From NCBI GenBank assembly GCA_015523645.1, contig WAJY01000160.1, positions 1 through 7,556 of the forward strand: a stretch of 7,556 nucleotides of DNA, given 5' to 3'. Source of the stretch: Geoglobus sp. (GTDB taxonomy: Archaea > Halobacteriota > Archaeoglobi > Archaeoglobales > Archaeoglobaceae). Of the stretch, positions 1 to 5,710 are shown piece by piece; the stretch's first letter is position 1; every line of letters begins with the position of its first letter. A program made the translations under genes and the position numbers. The notes below the pieces were generated by a model, which was not told the origin of the DNA, ran no database searches, and saw nothing but the letters and a program-made list of their open reading frames with translations.

Positions 1-21
1 AGATCTCTGGTGGACAAATGA
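1..21 (+). CDS. possible 3' end of an upstream gene, ATGA overlap with taw2
   Basis: The first frame of the window reads six sense codons (RSLVDK) and then TGA at 19-21, sharing an ATGA with the taw2 start at 18. Such 4-bp overlaps are typical of translationally coupled operon genes. This may therefore be the tail of a gene upstream of the window. Seven codons are too few to identify a product, and the match could be chance. Confidence 0.3.
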   Translation, partial: RSLVDK

Positions 22-1019
22 AGGCTGTGAAAGTGCCGAAGGAGAGAGGGGAGGAGGTAAGAAGACTGATAGAAAAGCTAGGGTTGAAAGATAAAAGGAG
101 GAGGATAAGGTATGAAGATGGACATGTTATAATACCTGTTTTGGATAAATTTCAGAATCAGATTGATGGAGTTGAGGTTTTTCATGATTCCAGTCCTGTA
201 TTTGTTGAGAGGAAAAATTTTAGAGAAATTTTGGAAGGTGTTGCTGGTTTCTATCCAAGATTTGCAGATATAAAGCTTTTTGGAAGAGTTGCGATAATCA
301 AGCTTCCCGACAGTCTCCTCCCTTACAAAGATAGAATTGCAATGGAAATCATGAGAAATTACAAGGTTTCTGCTGTGTGGCTTGACAAGGGGAAGCTGGG
401 AATGGAAAGAAAACCAAGAGTTGAGCTACTTGCAGGAAGAGGAAGTGTTGTCTTGCACAAAGAAAATGGATGTGTATTCAAGTTTGATGTGACAAAGGTG
501 ATGTATAGCCAAGGAAATCAGTATGAGAAGATTAGGATTGCTAGGCTAGTTGAAGAGGGAGAAATTGTTTTGGACATGTTTGCCGGAATAGGATACTTCA
601 CAATTCCGATAGCGAAGCATTCGAAGGCGAGAAGAATAATCTCAGTTGAGATAAACCCTGACTCGTATGAATTTTTGATTGAGAATTTGAAGCTCAATGA
701 AACGAGAAATGTTCTACCAATTCTTGGTGATTCAAGCAAGGTTTCACCATCTGATTTTGCAGATAGAGTTTTGATGGGGCATCTTAAAGCCCATCATCTC
801 ATTCCAAAAGCCATAGAAGCGATAAGGGATGAGGGGTGGATCCACTACCATGAGTCTGTTCCTGTTAAGATTCTGGAAAGACCTATAAAAAGGCTTGAGA
901 GAACTGCAGAAAGCATGGGTGCAAAAATTATCGAAATTGGAATGAGGAAGGTTAAGAATTACGCTCCAAATGTCTACCATGTTGTTGTGGATGCTAGAAT
1001 AAGAAAATTATCCAAATAG
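18..1019 (+). CDS. taw2: tRNA(Phe) 4-demethylwyosine(37) aminocarboxypropyltransferase (Taw2/TYW2-like)
   Basis: Class I SAM-dependent enzyme of 333 residues from the Trm5/TYW2 family. Taw2 transfers the 3-amino-3-carboxypropyl group of SAM to 4-demethylwyosine at G37 of tRNA(Phe), a step of archaeal wyosine biosynthesis in the cytoplasm. The SAM site is visible as DMFAGIGYFTIP (residues 186-197), the ribose-binding acid as VEINP (E211) and the following strand as GDSS (237-240). Three features favour Taw2 over the m1G37 methyltransferase Trm5: MYSQGN (162-167), DRVLMGH (249-255) where Trm5 carries an N-L-P type motif, and GWIHYHES (273-280). The ATG at 18 follows a weak GGTGG at 9-13; the frame stays open to the window edge, but the MKAVKVPK start looks natural for the family. 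The 3' end overlaps the convergent signal peptidase gene by 12 bp. Trm5 is the main alternative, less likely because of these motifs. Confidence 0.83.
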   Translation: MKAVKVPKERGEEVRRLIEKLGLKDKRRRIRYEDGHVIIPVLDKFQNQIDGVEVFHDSSPVFVERKNFREILEGVAGFYPRFADIKLFGRVAIIKLPDSLLPYKDRIAMEIMRNYKVSAVWLDKGKLGMERKPRVELLAGRGSVVLHKENGCVFKFDVTKVMYSQGNQYEKIRIARLVEEGEIVLDMFAGIGYFTIPIAKHSKARRIISVEINPDSYEFLIENLKLNETRNVLPILGDSSKVSPSDFADRVLMGHLKAHHLIPKAIEAIRDEGWIHYHESVPVKILERPIKRLERTAESMGAKIIEIGMRKVKNYAPNVYHVVVDARIRKLSK

Positions 1020-1505
1020 AAGCCTAAAATAGCCGATGTATGGGATTCTGAATATGGCAACACCTATTATCCATTCCTTCTTTACGGGCTTTGAAAGTAT
1101 TGGCTGATCTATCATTATGTTGTTGTCACCCTTTGTAATGTACCCGCTGTTTTCTGCAACGTAATTTCCGAGCTTCTCTCCCTTTTTAACATAAAGTATT
1201 GCTCTGTGGATTATTGGTGTCTTTGATCCATCTCCATTCGGTCTGTAGACTATAACGTCTCCATAATCCCCAAAGCTCTTGTAATTGATCATTTTTCCCT
1301 CAACATACGTCACTATCCCCTTTCTCTCAGCGCTGATAAGAAAAACCACATCTCCTTTATGCAGGTGTGGTTCCATGCTTCCGCTTTGCACAGCAACCAT
1401 AAACGGCCACGTTCCAGTTAATGCATAGCCTCCACCTGCAACAATGCCGACAATTATAAGAGTTGTAACAACATCCTTTACTAGACTGCTGAACTTGAGT
1501 TCCAT
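1008..1505 (-). CDS. type I signal peptidase, archaeal/ER (Sec11) type
   Basis: Membrane-bound serine protease of 165 residues that would remove signal peptides from Sec-exported proteins on the outer face of the membrane. An N-terminal transmembrane anchor spans about residues 12-31. Box B is QSGSMEP (40-46) with nucleophile S43. Box D is PIIHRAI (97-103), with H100 in place of the bacterial lysine, the mark of the archaeal and ER enzymes. Box E is YITKGDNN (122-129) with D127. A hydrophobic C-terminal stretch (about 144-165) may be a second membrane segment. Length is normal for archaeal forms. The start at 1505 is the first in-frame ATG. No Shine-Dalgarno sequence precedes it, but a TATA-like box lies about 28 bp upstream, which fits a leaderless mRNA. 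It is divergent from DP1 and convergent with taw2. Usual symbols are sec11 or lepB. Confidence 0.92.
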   Translation of the reverse strand: MELKFSSLVKDVVTTLIIVGIVAGGGYALTGTWPFMVAVQSGSMEPHLHKGDVVFLISAERKGIVTYVEGKMINYKSFGDYGDVIVYRPNGDGSKTPIIHRAILYVKKGEKLGNYVAENSGYITKGDNNIMIDQPILSKPVKKEWIIGVAIFRIPYIGYFRLLFG

Positions 1506-1510
1506 GGCAT

Positions 1511-1516
1511 GGAGGG
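1511..1516 (+). promoter_or_regulatory. ribosome binding site of DP1
   Basis: GGAGGG lies 6 bp before the ATG at 1523 and decides this start. Two other ATGs nearby (1504 and 1509) are out of frame. The site lies in the 17-bp gap between the divergent genes, so the DP1 leader begins inside the signal peptidase coding region. A weak TATA-like AATTATAAG at 1452-1460 is the best upstream promoter candidate I see. Confidence 0.7.
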
Positions 1517-1522
1517 AGTTTC

Positions 1523-2983
1523 ATGGTTATTAAAAATATCGATACAAAGCTGGTGATTGCAAAATTCGCCGTTAACGGCTACAATGTGCATCCTGATGCT
1601 ATCTCGATGATAGTGAATTCTGGACTTTCCGTTGACGAGCTTGTTGACGAGGTATGCAAGAGGTGCAATGGCTCCTTTATAATAACACCTGAAGAGGTCA
1701 GCAAGGTTCTTGATGAACTTAAAAAGAGAACCTTTGGGAAAAAGGATAAGGGATCGGAGAAGCAGGAGATTTTGGAGAAGAAAGATGTAAGGGTTTTGAA
1801 GGATGTTACTGGAAAGTCAACATGCAGGGGAACAGTTGAGGATTTTGTTGTCTATTTTAACTCAAGATTTGAAAAAATCTCAAAAATTCTTTCAGGAAGA
1901 TTAAATCCCGTTCCGGTATCTTCTTTAACAAAAATAAAGGCTGATACTGTTGATGTTGTTGGTTTCATCGACAACATCAGGGAGATAAATGAAAACAGAG
2001 CTACTTTTGAGATAGAAGACAAAACCGGAAAGGCGAGGGTTTATGCAGATGGAAAGGTGAAGGAAGAGGTTATGGAGCTTTTTGGGGACGAGATTATAGG
2101 CGTTTCAGGGAGACTGAGAGGGAGGAGTATCTATGCTGACAGAATAGTCTTTCCTGATGTTCCGGTTAATGGGGAAAGAAAGATAAAGAAGGATTTCAGC
2201 ATTGTTTTCATTTCAGACACGCATTTTGGTAGCAAGACTTTTTTAGACGAATCCTGGGAGAGATTTCTGAAGTGGATAAACTGCGAGAGTGGTGATGAGA
2301 GGCTTTTAAAGCTTGCAGAATCCGTTAAATACGTTTTCGTTGCTGGGGATATTGTTGATGGTATTGGAGTTTATCCCGAGCAGGAAAAGGAATTGAGGAT
2401 TATGGATATTTATCAGCAATACGAGTTTGCTGCAGAGCAGTTTGACAGAATCAGGAAGGACATCAGAATTGTTATGTGTCCTGGCAATCATGATGCTGTA
2501 AGGCAGGCTGAACCCCAGCCCTCCTTACCATCTGAATTTTCAAGTATGTTCTCAAACAATGTCATGCATGTGGGAAATCCATCGTACATAGATGTTGAGG
2601 GTGTTACAATCCTGCTTTATCATGGAAGAAGTCTTGATGATGTTATATCGAGAATTTCAAGGCTAAATTACGAGAAGCCCCATGAGGCTATGATTGAGCT
2701 TTTAAGGAGAAGACATCTGGCACCGCTTTATGGAGAAAGAAGCCCGATTGCACCTGAAAAAGATGACTATTTGGTAATTGACAGAATACCGGATGTGATT
2801 CAGTCTGGACATGTCCATACTTACGGTTCTGGATTTTATAGGGGAATATTTCTTGTCAATTCCTCAACTTGGCAGAGTCAGACTGAATTCCAGAAAAAGG
2901 TGAACCTGAATCCCACACCCGGGAATGTAGCGGTTTATCAGCCAGGAGGAAACGTTTACAGGCTGAAATTTTATGGAAGCTAG
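1523..2983 (+). CDS. polB: DNA polymerase D (PolII) small subunit DP1, 3'-5' exonuclease
   Basis: Small subunit of PolD, the euryarchaeal replicative polymerase; it pairs with the large catalytic subunit DP2 (not in this window) and supplies proofreading. The 486 residues show an N-terminal region (about 1-70), a charged linker (about 70-95), an OB-fold (about 140-210, including VDVVGFID and KTGKARVYADG) and a calcineurin-like phosphoesterase domain (about 225-486). All metal-binding motifs are present: DTHFGS (232-237), GDIVDG (275-280), GNHDA (321-325), YHGRS (366-370) and SGHVHTYG (428-435). The exonuclease should therefore be active, unlike eukaryotic B-subunits, whose corresponding residues are degenerate. 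Length is on the short side of normal for the family, with a short linker. The gene is divergent from the signal peptidase and stands alone. No clear oligo-T terminator follows it. Confidence 0.96.
   Translation: MVIKNIDTKLVIAKFAVNGYNVHPDAISMIVNSGLSVDELVDEVCKRCNGSFIITPEEVSKVLDELKKRTFGKKDKGSEKQEILEKKDVRVLKDVTGKSTCRGTVEDFVVYFNSRFEKISKILSGRLNPVPVSSLTKIKADTVDVVGFIDNIREINENRATFEIEDKTGKARVYADGKVKEEVMELFGDEIIGVSGRLRGRSIYADRIVFPDVPVNGERKIKKDFSIVFISDTHFGSKTFLDESWERFLKWINCESGDERLLKLAESVKYVFVAGDIVDGIGVYPEQEKELRIMDIYQQYEFAAEQFDRIRKDIRIVMCPGNHDAVRQAEPQPSLPSEFSSMFSNNVMHVGNPSYIDVEGVTILLYHGRSLDDVISRISRLNYEKPHEAMIELLRRRHLAPLYGERSPIAPEKDDYLVIDRIPDVIQSGHVHTYGSGFYRGIFLVNSSTWQSQTEFQKKVNLNPTPGNVAVYQPGGNVYRLKFYGS
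1527..1540 (-). promoter_or_regulatory. putative TATA box for the signal peptidase gene, inside DP1
   Basis: On the minus strand the stretch reads TATTTTTAATAA, centred about 28 bp before the signal peptidase ATG. Archaeal TATA boxes normally lie 25-30 bp before the transcription start, so transcription would begin at or near the start codon. This agrees with the absence of a ribosome binding site. The element lies within the first codons of DP1. Inferred from spacing and composition only. Confidence 0.45.
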
Positions 2984-3036
2984 TCATAAAACACACTTGC
3001 TAGGGTAAAGAAACGCCTTATTGATATTTCGTAACC

Positions 3037-3046
3037 TATTTATAAG
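3037..3046 (+). promoter_or_regulatory. TATA-box promoter of the acyl-CoA ligase gene
   Basis: The 116-bp gap after DP1 contains TATTTATAAG. With usual archaeal spacing, transcription would begin near 3068, giving a leader of about 30 nt that includes the GGAGGG ribosome binding site. This suggests the ligase is transcribed apart from DP1. Inferred from consensus and spacing. Confidence 0.6.
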
Positions 3047-3083
3047 CGATGAATAAAGAAAGAGCAGTGAATTGACAAACTTT

Positions 3084-3089
3084 GGAGGG
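3084..3089 (+). promoter_or_regulatory. ribosome binding site of the acyl-CoA ligase gene
   Basis: GGAGGG ends 10 bp before the ATG at 3100, a long but workable spacing. A nearer ATG at 3093 is out of frame and meets TGA at once, so 3100 is the supported start. Confidence 0.6.
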
Positions 3090-3099
3090 TTGATGTGAT

Positions 3100-4761
3100 A
3101 TGGGAATTTTAGACTATGTTGTACCAAAAGAAGACTGGCCCGAAATAGTAATTCCAGATGAGGTAAAAGCGATAATCGGGGAGAGAAAGGAGATAAACCT
3201 GGCTGAGGAAATTCTTGACAAGAACATTAAAGAGGGAAGAGGTAGGAAGGTTGCCATATACTTTGAGGACAGAAGAGTAACGTACAGAGATCTCTACAGG
3301 CTGAGCAATAAGATAGCAAACTTCCTAAAGGGAATCGGCATAGAGAGATACGACAGGGTAGGATTCAGAATGAGAAACATGCCTGAAGCGGTTGCTGTGA
3401 ACTTTGGTATAATGAAAGCTGGAGCAATCCCTGTGCCATTGAATCCGATGTGGGCTAAAAAGGAGATAGTTCATGTTGCAAACAATGCAGAGATAAAGGC
3501 AATTTTTGTAACAGGAGATGACAAAACGTTTAAGGCTGTTGAAGAATCTGTTCCAGAATTCAACACCGTCCAGAAGGTGATTGTTACAGAGAGAGAGGAC
3601 TTGAGCGATCCCTTTGTCTCGTTCAGCGAGGTTTACAAGGAGAGCGGAAAGTTTGATCCTGTTCCATTGGAAATAGGAACTCCAGCAGCGATTCTCTTTA
3701 CTTCAGGTACAACTGGACTGCCTAAAGGCTGTGTTCACTTCGTCGAGAACATTCTTTCGTCTGTCTATCTTGTTGGAAGGTATGTCTGGAAGCTGACAGA
3801 GGATGACGTTGTTGGAGGTCCAGCTCCGGTGAGTTTTGCAATGGGTTATGGAAATGGATGCCTCATCCCATACTTCCATGGAGCAGCGACGAGCATCTGG
3901 CCCGGATTTTCGTTTGACAACTTTTTCAGGTTTATTGAGGAGCATGGAATAACTGTTTTTAGCTCTCTTCCAACCTCATACAGAATGATACTTGCCAATC
4001 CTAAGCTTGATGAGTACCTGAAGAAGTATGACATATCAAGCCTCAGACTATGTACAGGTGGAGGAGAGGCTTTGGGAGCAGATACGGCAAAGAAGTGGGA
4101 GGAGAAGTTTGGAATGCCAATCTATGAATCTCTTGGAGCTACTGAAATGGTTCACATCTGCATAAGCAATACAGTTGCACCGGAGCCAAGAGCTGGAAGT
4201 ATTGGCTGGACAGTGCCGGGATATGTTGCAAGAATAATAGATCCTGACACAGGAGAGGAATGCAAGCCAGGAGAGGTTGGAAATCTGTACATCAAAGGAG
4301 CAACCGGGATAAGATACTGGAATCATCCAACAAGACCACTTGATGAAAAGCAGAGAGAAAGTGTGAAGAATGGATGGAATGTTCTTGGAGACTTCGTTAG
4401 GAGAGATGAGGAAGGATACATCTACTTTGTCTCAAGGGATGATGATCTGATAAAGTCCAGCGGTTACAGAATAGGTCCAGATGAAATTGAGCAACCTCTG
4501 AGCCAGCATCCGGCAGTGAAGGAGTGTGCAGTTATTGGGGTTCCAGACCCAGAGGGAATAAGGGGTCAGATAGTCAAGGCAATAGTGGTTCTGAAAGAGG
4601 GATACGAGCCTAGTGATGAAATCAAGCAGGACATGCTTAACTTCCTCGAGCAGCACATAGCAAAATACAAGCTTCCAAGGGTTATTGAATTCAGAAGCGA
4701 ACCGCTGCCAAGAACTGCAACAGGAAAACTCCTCAGAAGGTTTTTGAGGGAAGAAAAATAA
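3100..4761 (+). CDS. AMP-forming acyl-CoA ligase, benzoate/2-aminobenzoate-CoA ligase-like
   Basis: Cytoplasmic enzyme of 553 residues from the ANL adenylate-forming superfamily. It would activate a carboxylic acid with ATP to an acyl-AMP and then form the CoA thioester. Core motifs are intact: P-loop TSGTTGLPKG (201-210), SLGATEM (344-350), LGD with ribose-binding D431, hinge SRDDDLIKSSGYR (445-457) and PRTATGK with catalytic K543. TEMVHICISN, NGWNVLGD and the GYRIGPDEIEQ region resemble benzoate- and 2-aminobenzoate-CoA ligases more than acetyl-CoA synthetase, which is about 100 residues longer. An aromatic acid is thus a reasonable substrate guess, but short or medium fatty acids cannot be excluded. 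The gene appears monocistronic, with its own TATA box and a following T-rich terminator. The next gene is a SatP-type acid transporter, which fits uptake followed by activation of an organic acid; this link is inference. Confidence 0.88.
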   Translation: MGILDYVVPKEDWPEIVIPDEVKAIIGERKEINLAEEILDKNIKEGRGRKVAIYFEDRRVTYRDLYRLSNKIANFLKGIGIERYDRVGFRMRNMPEAVAVNFGIMKAGAIPVPLNPMWAKKEIVHVANNAEIKAIFVTGDDKTFKAVEESVPEFNTVQKVIVTEREDLSDPFVSFSEVYKESGKFDPVPLEIGTPAAILFTSGTTGLPKGCVHFVENILSSVYLVGRYVWKLTEDDVVGGPAPVSFAMGYGNGCLIPYFHGAATSIWPGFSFDNFFRFIEEHGITVFSSLPTSYRMILANPKLDEYLKKYDISSLRLCTGGGEALGADTAKKWEEKFGMPIYESLGATEMVHICISNTVAPEPRAGSIGWTVPGYVARIIDPDTGEECKPGEVGNLYIKGATGIRYWNHPTRPLDEKQRESVKNGWNVLGDFVRRDEEGYIYFVSRDDDLIKSSGYRIGPDEIEQPLSQHPAVKECAVIGVPDPEGIRGQIVKAIVVLKEGYEPSDEIKQDMLNFLEQHIAKYKLPRVIEFRSEPLPRTATGKLLRRFLREEK

Positions 4762-4769
4762 ATTGCTGG

Positions 4770-4782
4770 TTTTTTATTTTTT
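4770..4782 (+). terminator. oligo-T terminator after the acyl-CoA ligase gene
   Basis: Nine bases after the stop codon come T6-A-T6, then another T5 at 4796-4800. Intrinsic termination in archaea needs mainly a T-rich tract on the coding strand, without a strong hairpin. This probably separates ligase transcription from the transporter gene. Confidence 0.6.
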
Positions 4783-4832
4783 AATGACTCTATGGTTTTT
4801 ATGCATAACATTACTTCATTGCTTTACCAAGA

Positions 4833-4844
4833 GAGCTAGAGCTC
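4833..4844. repeat. short perfect inverted repeat upstream of TATA-like boxes
   Basis: GAGCT-AG-AGCTC forms a 5-bp dyad with a 2-bp spacer, 12 bp before a TTTATAA element. It could be a regulator site in the 234-bp spacer before satP, but an arm of 5 bp can easily arise by chance. Confidence 0.3.
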
Positions 4845-4856
4845 ACATATTTTAGC

Positions 4857-4880
4857 TTTATAAACTCGTAGTGTTTATAA
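4857..4880 (+). promoter_or_regulatory. two TTTATAA TATA-like elements in the satP upstream region
   Basis: TTTATAA occurs at 4857-4863 and again at 4874-4880, 17 bp apart. Either could drive a longer satP leader. An ATG at 4885 lies about 25 bp after the centre of the first box, opening a seven-codon frame. The proximal box at 4942 is the better satP promoter, so these may be alternatives or simply AT-rich sequence. Confidence 0.3.
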
Positions 4881-4940
4881 CAACATGATTGCAGTTAGCT
4901 TACTTTAGAAGAAGATTCTGGAGAGACCCAATACCGCAAT

Positions 4941-4950
4941 CTTTAAATAT
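4941..4950 (+). promoter_or_regulatory. proximal TATA-box promoter of satP
   Basis: CTTTAAATAT is a near-consensus archaeal TATA box. Transcription would start near 4972, leaving a leader of about 24 nt that holds the strong ribosome binding site at 4982-4989. This is the best promoter candidate for the transporter gene. Confidence 0.65.
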
Positions 4951-4981
4951 TAAATTTGTATTAATTAAACATGCAGGTTTT

Positions 4982-4989
4982 AGGAGGTG
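4982..4989 (+). promoter_or_regulatory. strong ribosome binding site fixing the GTG start of satP
   Basis: AGGAGGTG is a near-perfect Shine-Dalgarno sequence, 6 bp before the GTG at 4996. It supports the GTG start even though it is not ATG. Confidence 0.8.
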
Positions 4990-4995
4990 TGACGC

Positions 4996-5589
4996 GTGGC
5001 AGAGAAAGAAGTTGAATTGTTCCATCCAGAAAAGCAGATTGAGGTGCAAAGAGAAATCTGGGCAAACCCTGCAACCCTTGGGCTGATGGGCTTCGCACTG
5101 ACAACAATGGCAACAGGCTTGCACAATGTAGGATACTGGGGTGCTGGACCAACACTTGCGATGGCGCTTTGTTTTGGTGGAACCGCTCAGTTCTTTGCTG
5201 GAGCCATTGCCTTTAGAAAGGGAGCGATGTTCCCTGGTAGCGCCTTTTGCTCCTATGGTGCCTTTTGGTGGTCTTTGTTCTTCATGTTGTTTGTCCTACC
5301 ACCAGGCGGTGTGAAGATTGATGAGCCGCAATTGTTTGGATTCTTCCTGATGTGGACACTGTTCACACTGCCGTTTTTGATTGCATCGATCAAGCATGGA
5401 AAGCTTCTGTTCATACTGTTCCTGCTGTTGGAAATAGCCTTCCTGATGCTCGACGGACTTACACTAGGAATACTTGATCCAGTGTCAACAGGATGGGAGA
5501 TCTTCATAACTGGCTTGCTCGCTTGGTACATCGCATCTGCAGACCTAATTAACCACGACTTTGGAAGAGAGGTTCTGCCGAATCCTTAA
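4996..5589 (+). CDS. satP: acetate/succinate-type transporter, SatP (GPR1/FUN34/YaaH) family
   Basis: Integral membrane protein of 197 residues, close to the usual length of about 190-200. The family carries acetate and other small monocarboxylates, often with protons. A hydrophilic N-terminus of about 22 residues precedes the family motif NPATLGL (24-30). Six hydrophobic segments lie near residues 26-46, 52-72, 81-101, 111-131, 136-158 and 165-182. The second conserved signature, FCSYGAFWWS (84-93), lies in the third segment. The start is GTG, fixed by a strong ribosome binding site. The gene has its own TATA box and a T-rich 3' flank, so it is probably monocistronic. Its position after an acyl-CoA ligase suggests that one supplies substrate to the other, but substrate cannot be read from sequence; acetate is the default from family knowledge. 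Confidence 0.9.
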   Translation: MAEKEVELFHPEKQIEVQREIWANPATLGLMGFALTTMATGLHNVGYWGAGPTLAMALCFGGTAQFFAGAIAFRKGAMFPGSAFCSYGAFWWSLFFMLFVLPPGGVKIDEPQLFGFFLMWTLFTLPFLIASIKHGKLLFILFLLLEIAFLMLDGLTLGILDPVSTGWEIFITGLLAWYIASADLINHDFGREVLPNP

Positions 5590-5607
5590 GCGTGGGTTAA
5601 ATACATC

Positions 5608-5626
5608 TTTTTATATTTTTTATTTT
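5608..5626 (+). terminator. T-rich terminator after satP
   Basis: Three T runs (5608-5612, 5616-5621 and 5623-5626) begin 19 bp after the stop codon. A small hairpin, GCTTTT/AAAAGC with a 9-nt loop at 5629-5649, follows. T tracts alone suffice for archaeal termination. Confidence 0.6.
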
Positions 5627-5655
5627 GAGCTTTTTAATTCTCGAAAAGCAACACT

Positions 5656-5677
5656 TTTTAGCTTAATTTAGCAAAAA
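5656..5677. promoter_or_regulatory. 22-bp imperfect palindrome, candidate operator of the ABC transporter operon
   Basis: The arms TTTTAGCTTAA and TTTAGCAAAAA are symmetric around 5666/5667, with only two mismatched pairs (5660/5673 and 5664/5669). The right arm lies where TFB contacts the BRE, directly before the TATA box at 5679. A repressor bound here would block promoter assembly. A metal-responsive DtxR/MDR1-like or Fur-like regulator would suit the downstream genes, but I cannot assign one. AT-rich sequence gives some symmetry by chance. Confidence 0.45.
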
Positions 5678-5678
5678 C

Positions 5679-5686
5679 TTTAAAAT
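5679..5686 (+). promoter_or_regulatory. TATA box for a leaderless permease mRNA
   Basis: TTTAAAAT is centred 28 bp before the permease ATG at 5711, and the A-rich stretch before it fits a BRE. No Shine-Dalgarno sequence precedes the ATG. Transcription would therefore start at or next to the start codon. Confidence 0.6.
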
Positions 5687-5710
5687 CAAAAGAATTTTAC
5701 TTATCATCAA

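Noticed and set aside
18..1019. Calling the first gene Trm5 (m1G37 methyltransferase)
   Set aside because: MYSQGN, FAGIGYFT, LMGH and HYHE fit Taw2/TYW2; the N-L-P type catalytic motif of Trm5 is absent.
4889..5086. 65-codon plus-strand frame overlapping the satP start
   Set aside because: It runs in another frame through the satP ribosome binding site and N-terminus and has no supporting features.
5629..5649. GCTTTT/AAAAGC hairpin as a bacterial-type terminator or riboswitch stem
   Set aside because: The stem has six AT-rich pairs with a 9-nt loop; it is weak, and the T tracts before it already explain termination.
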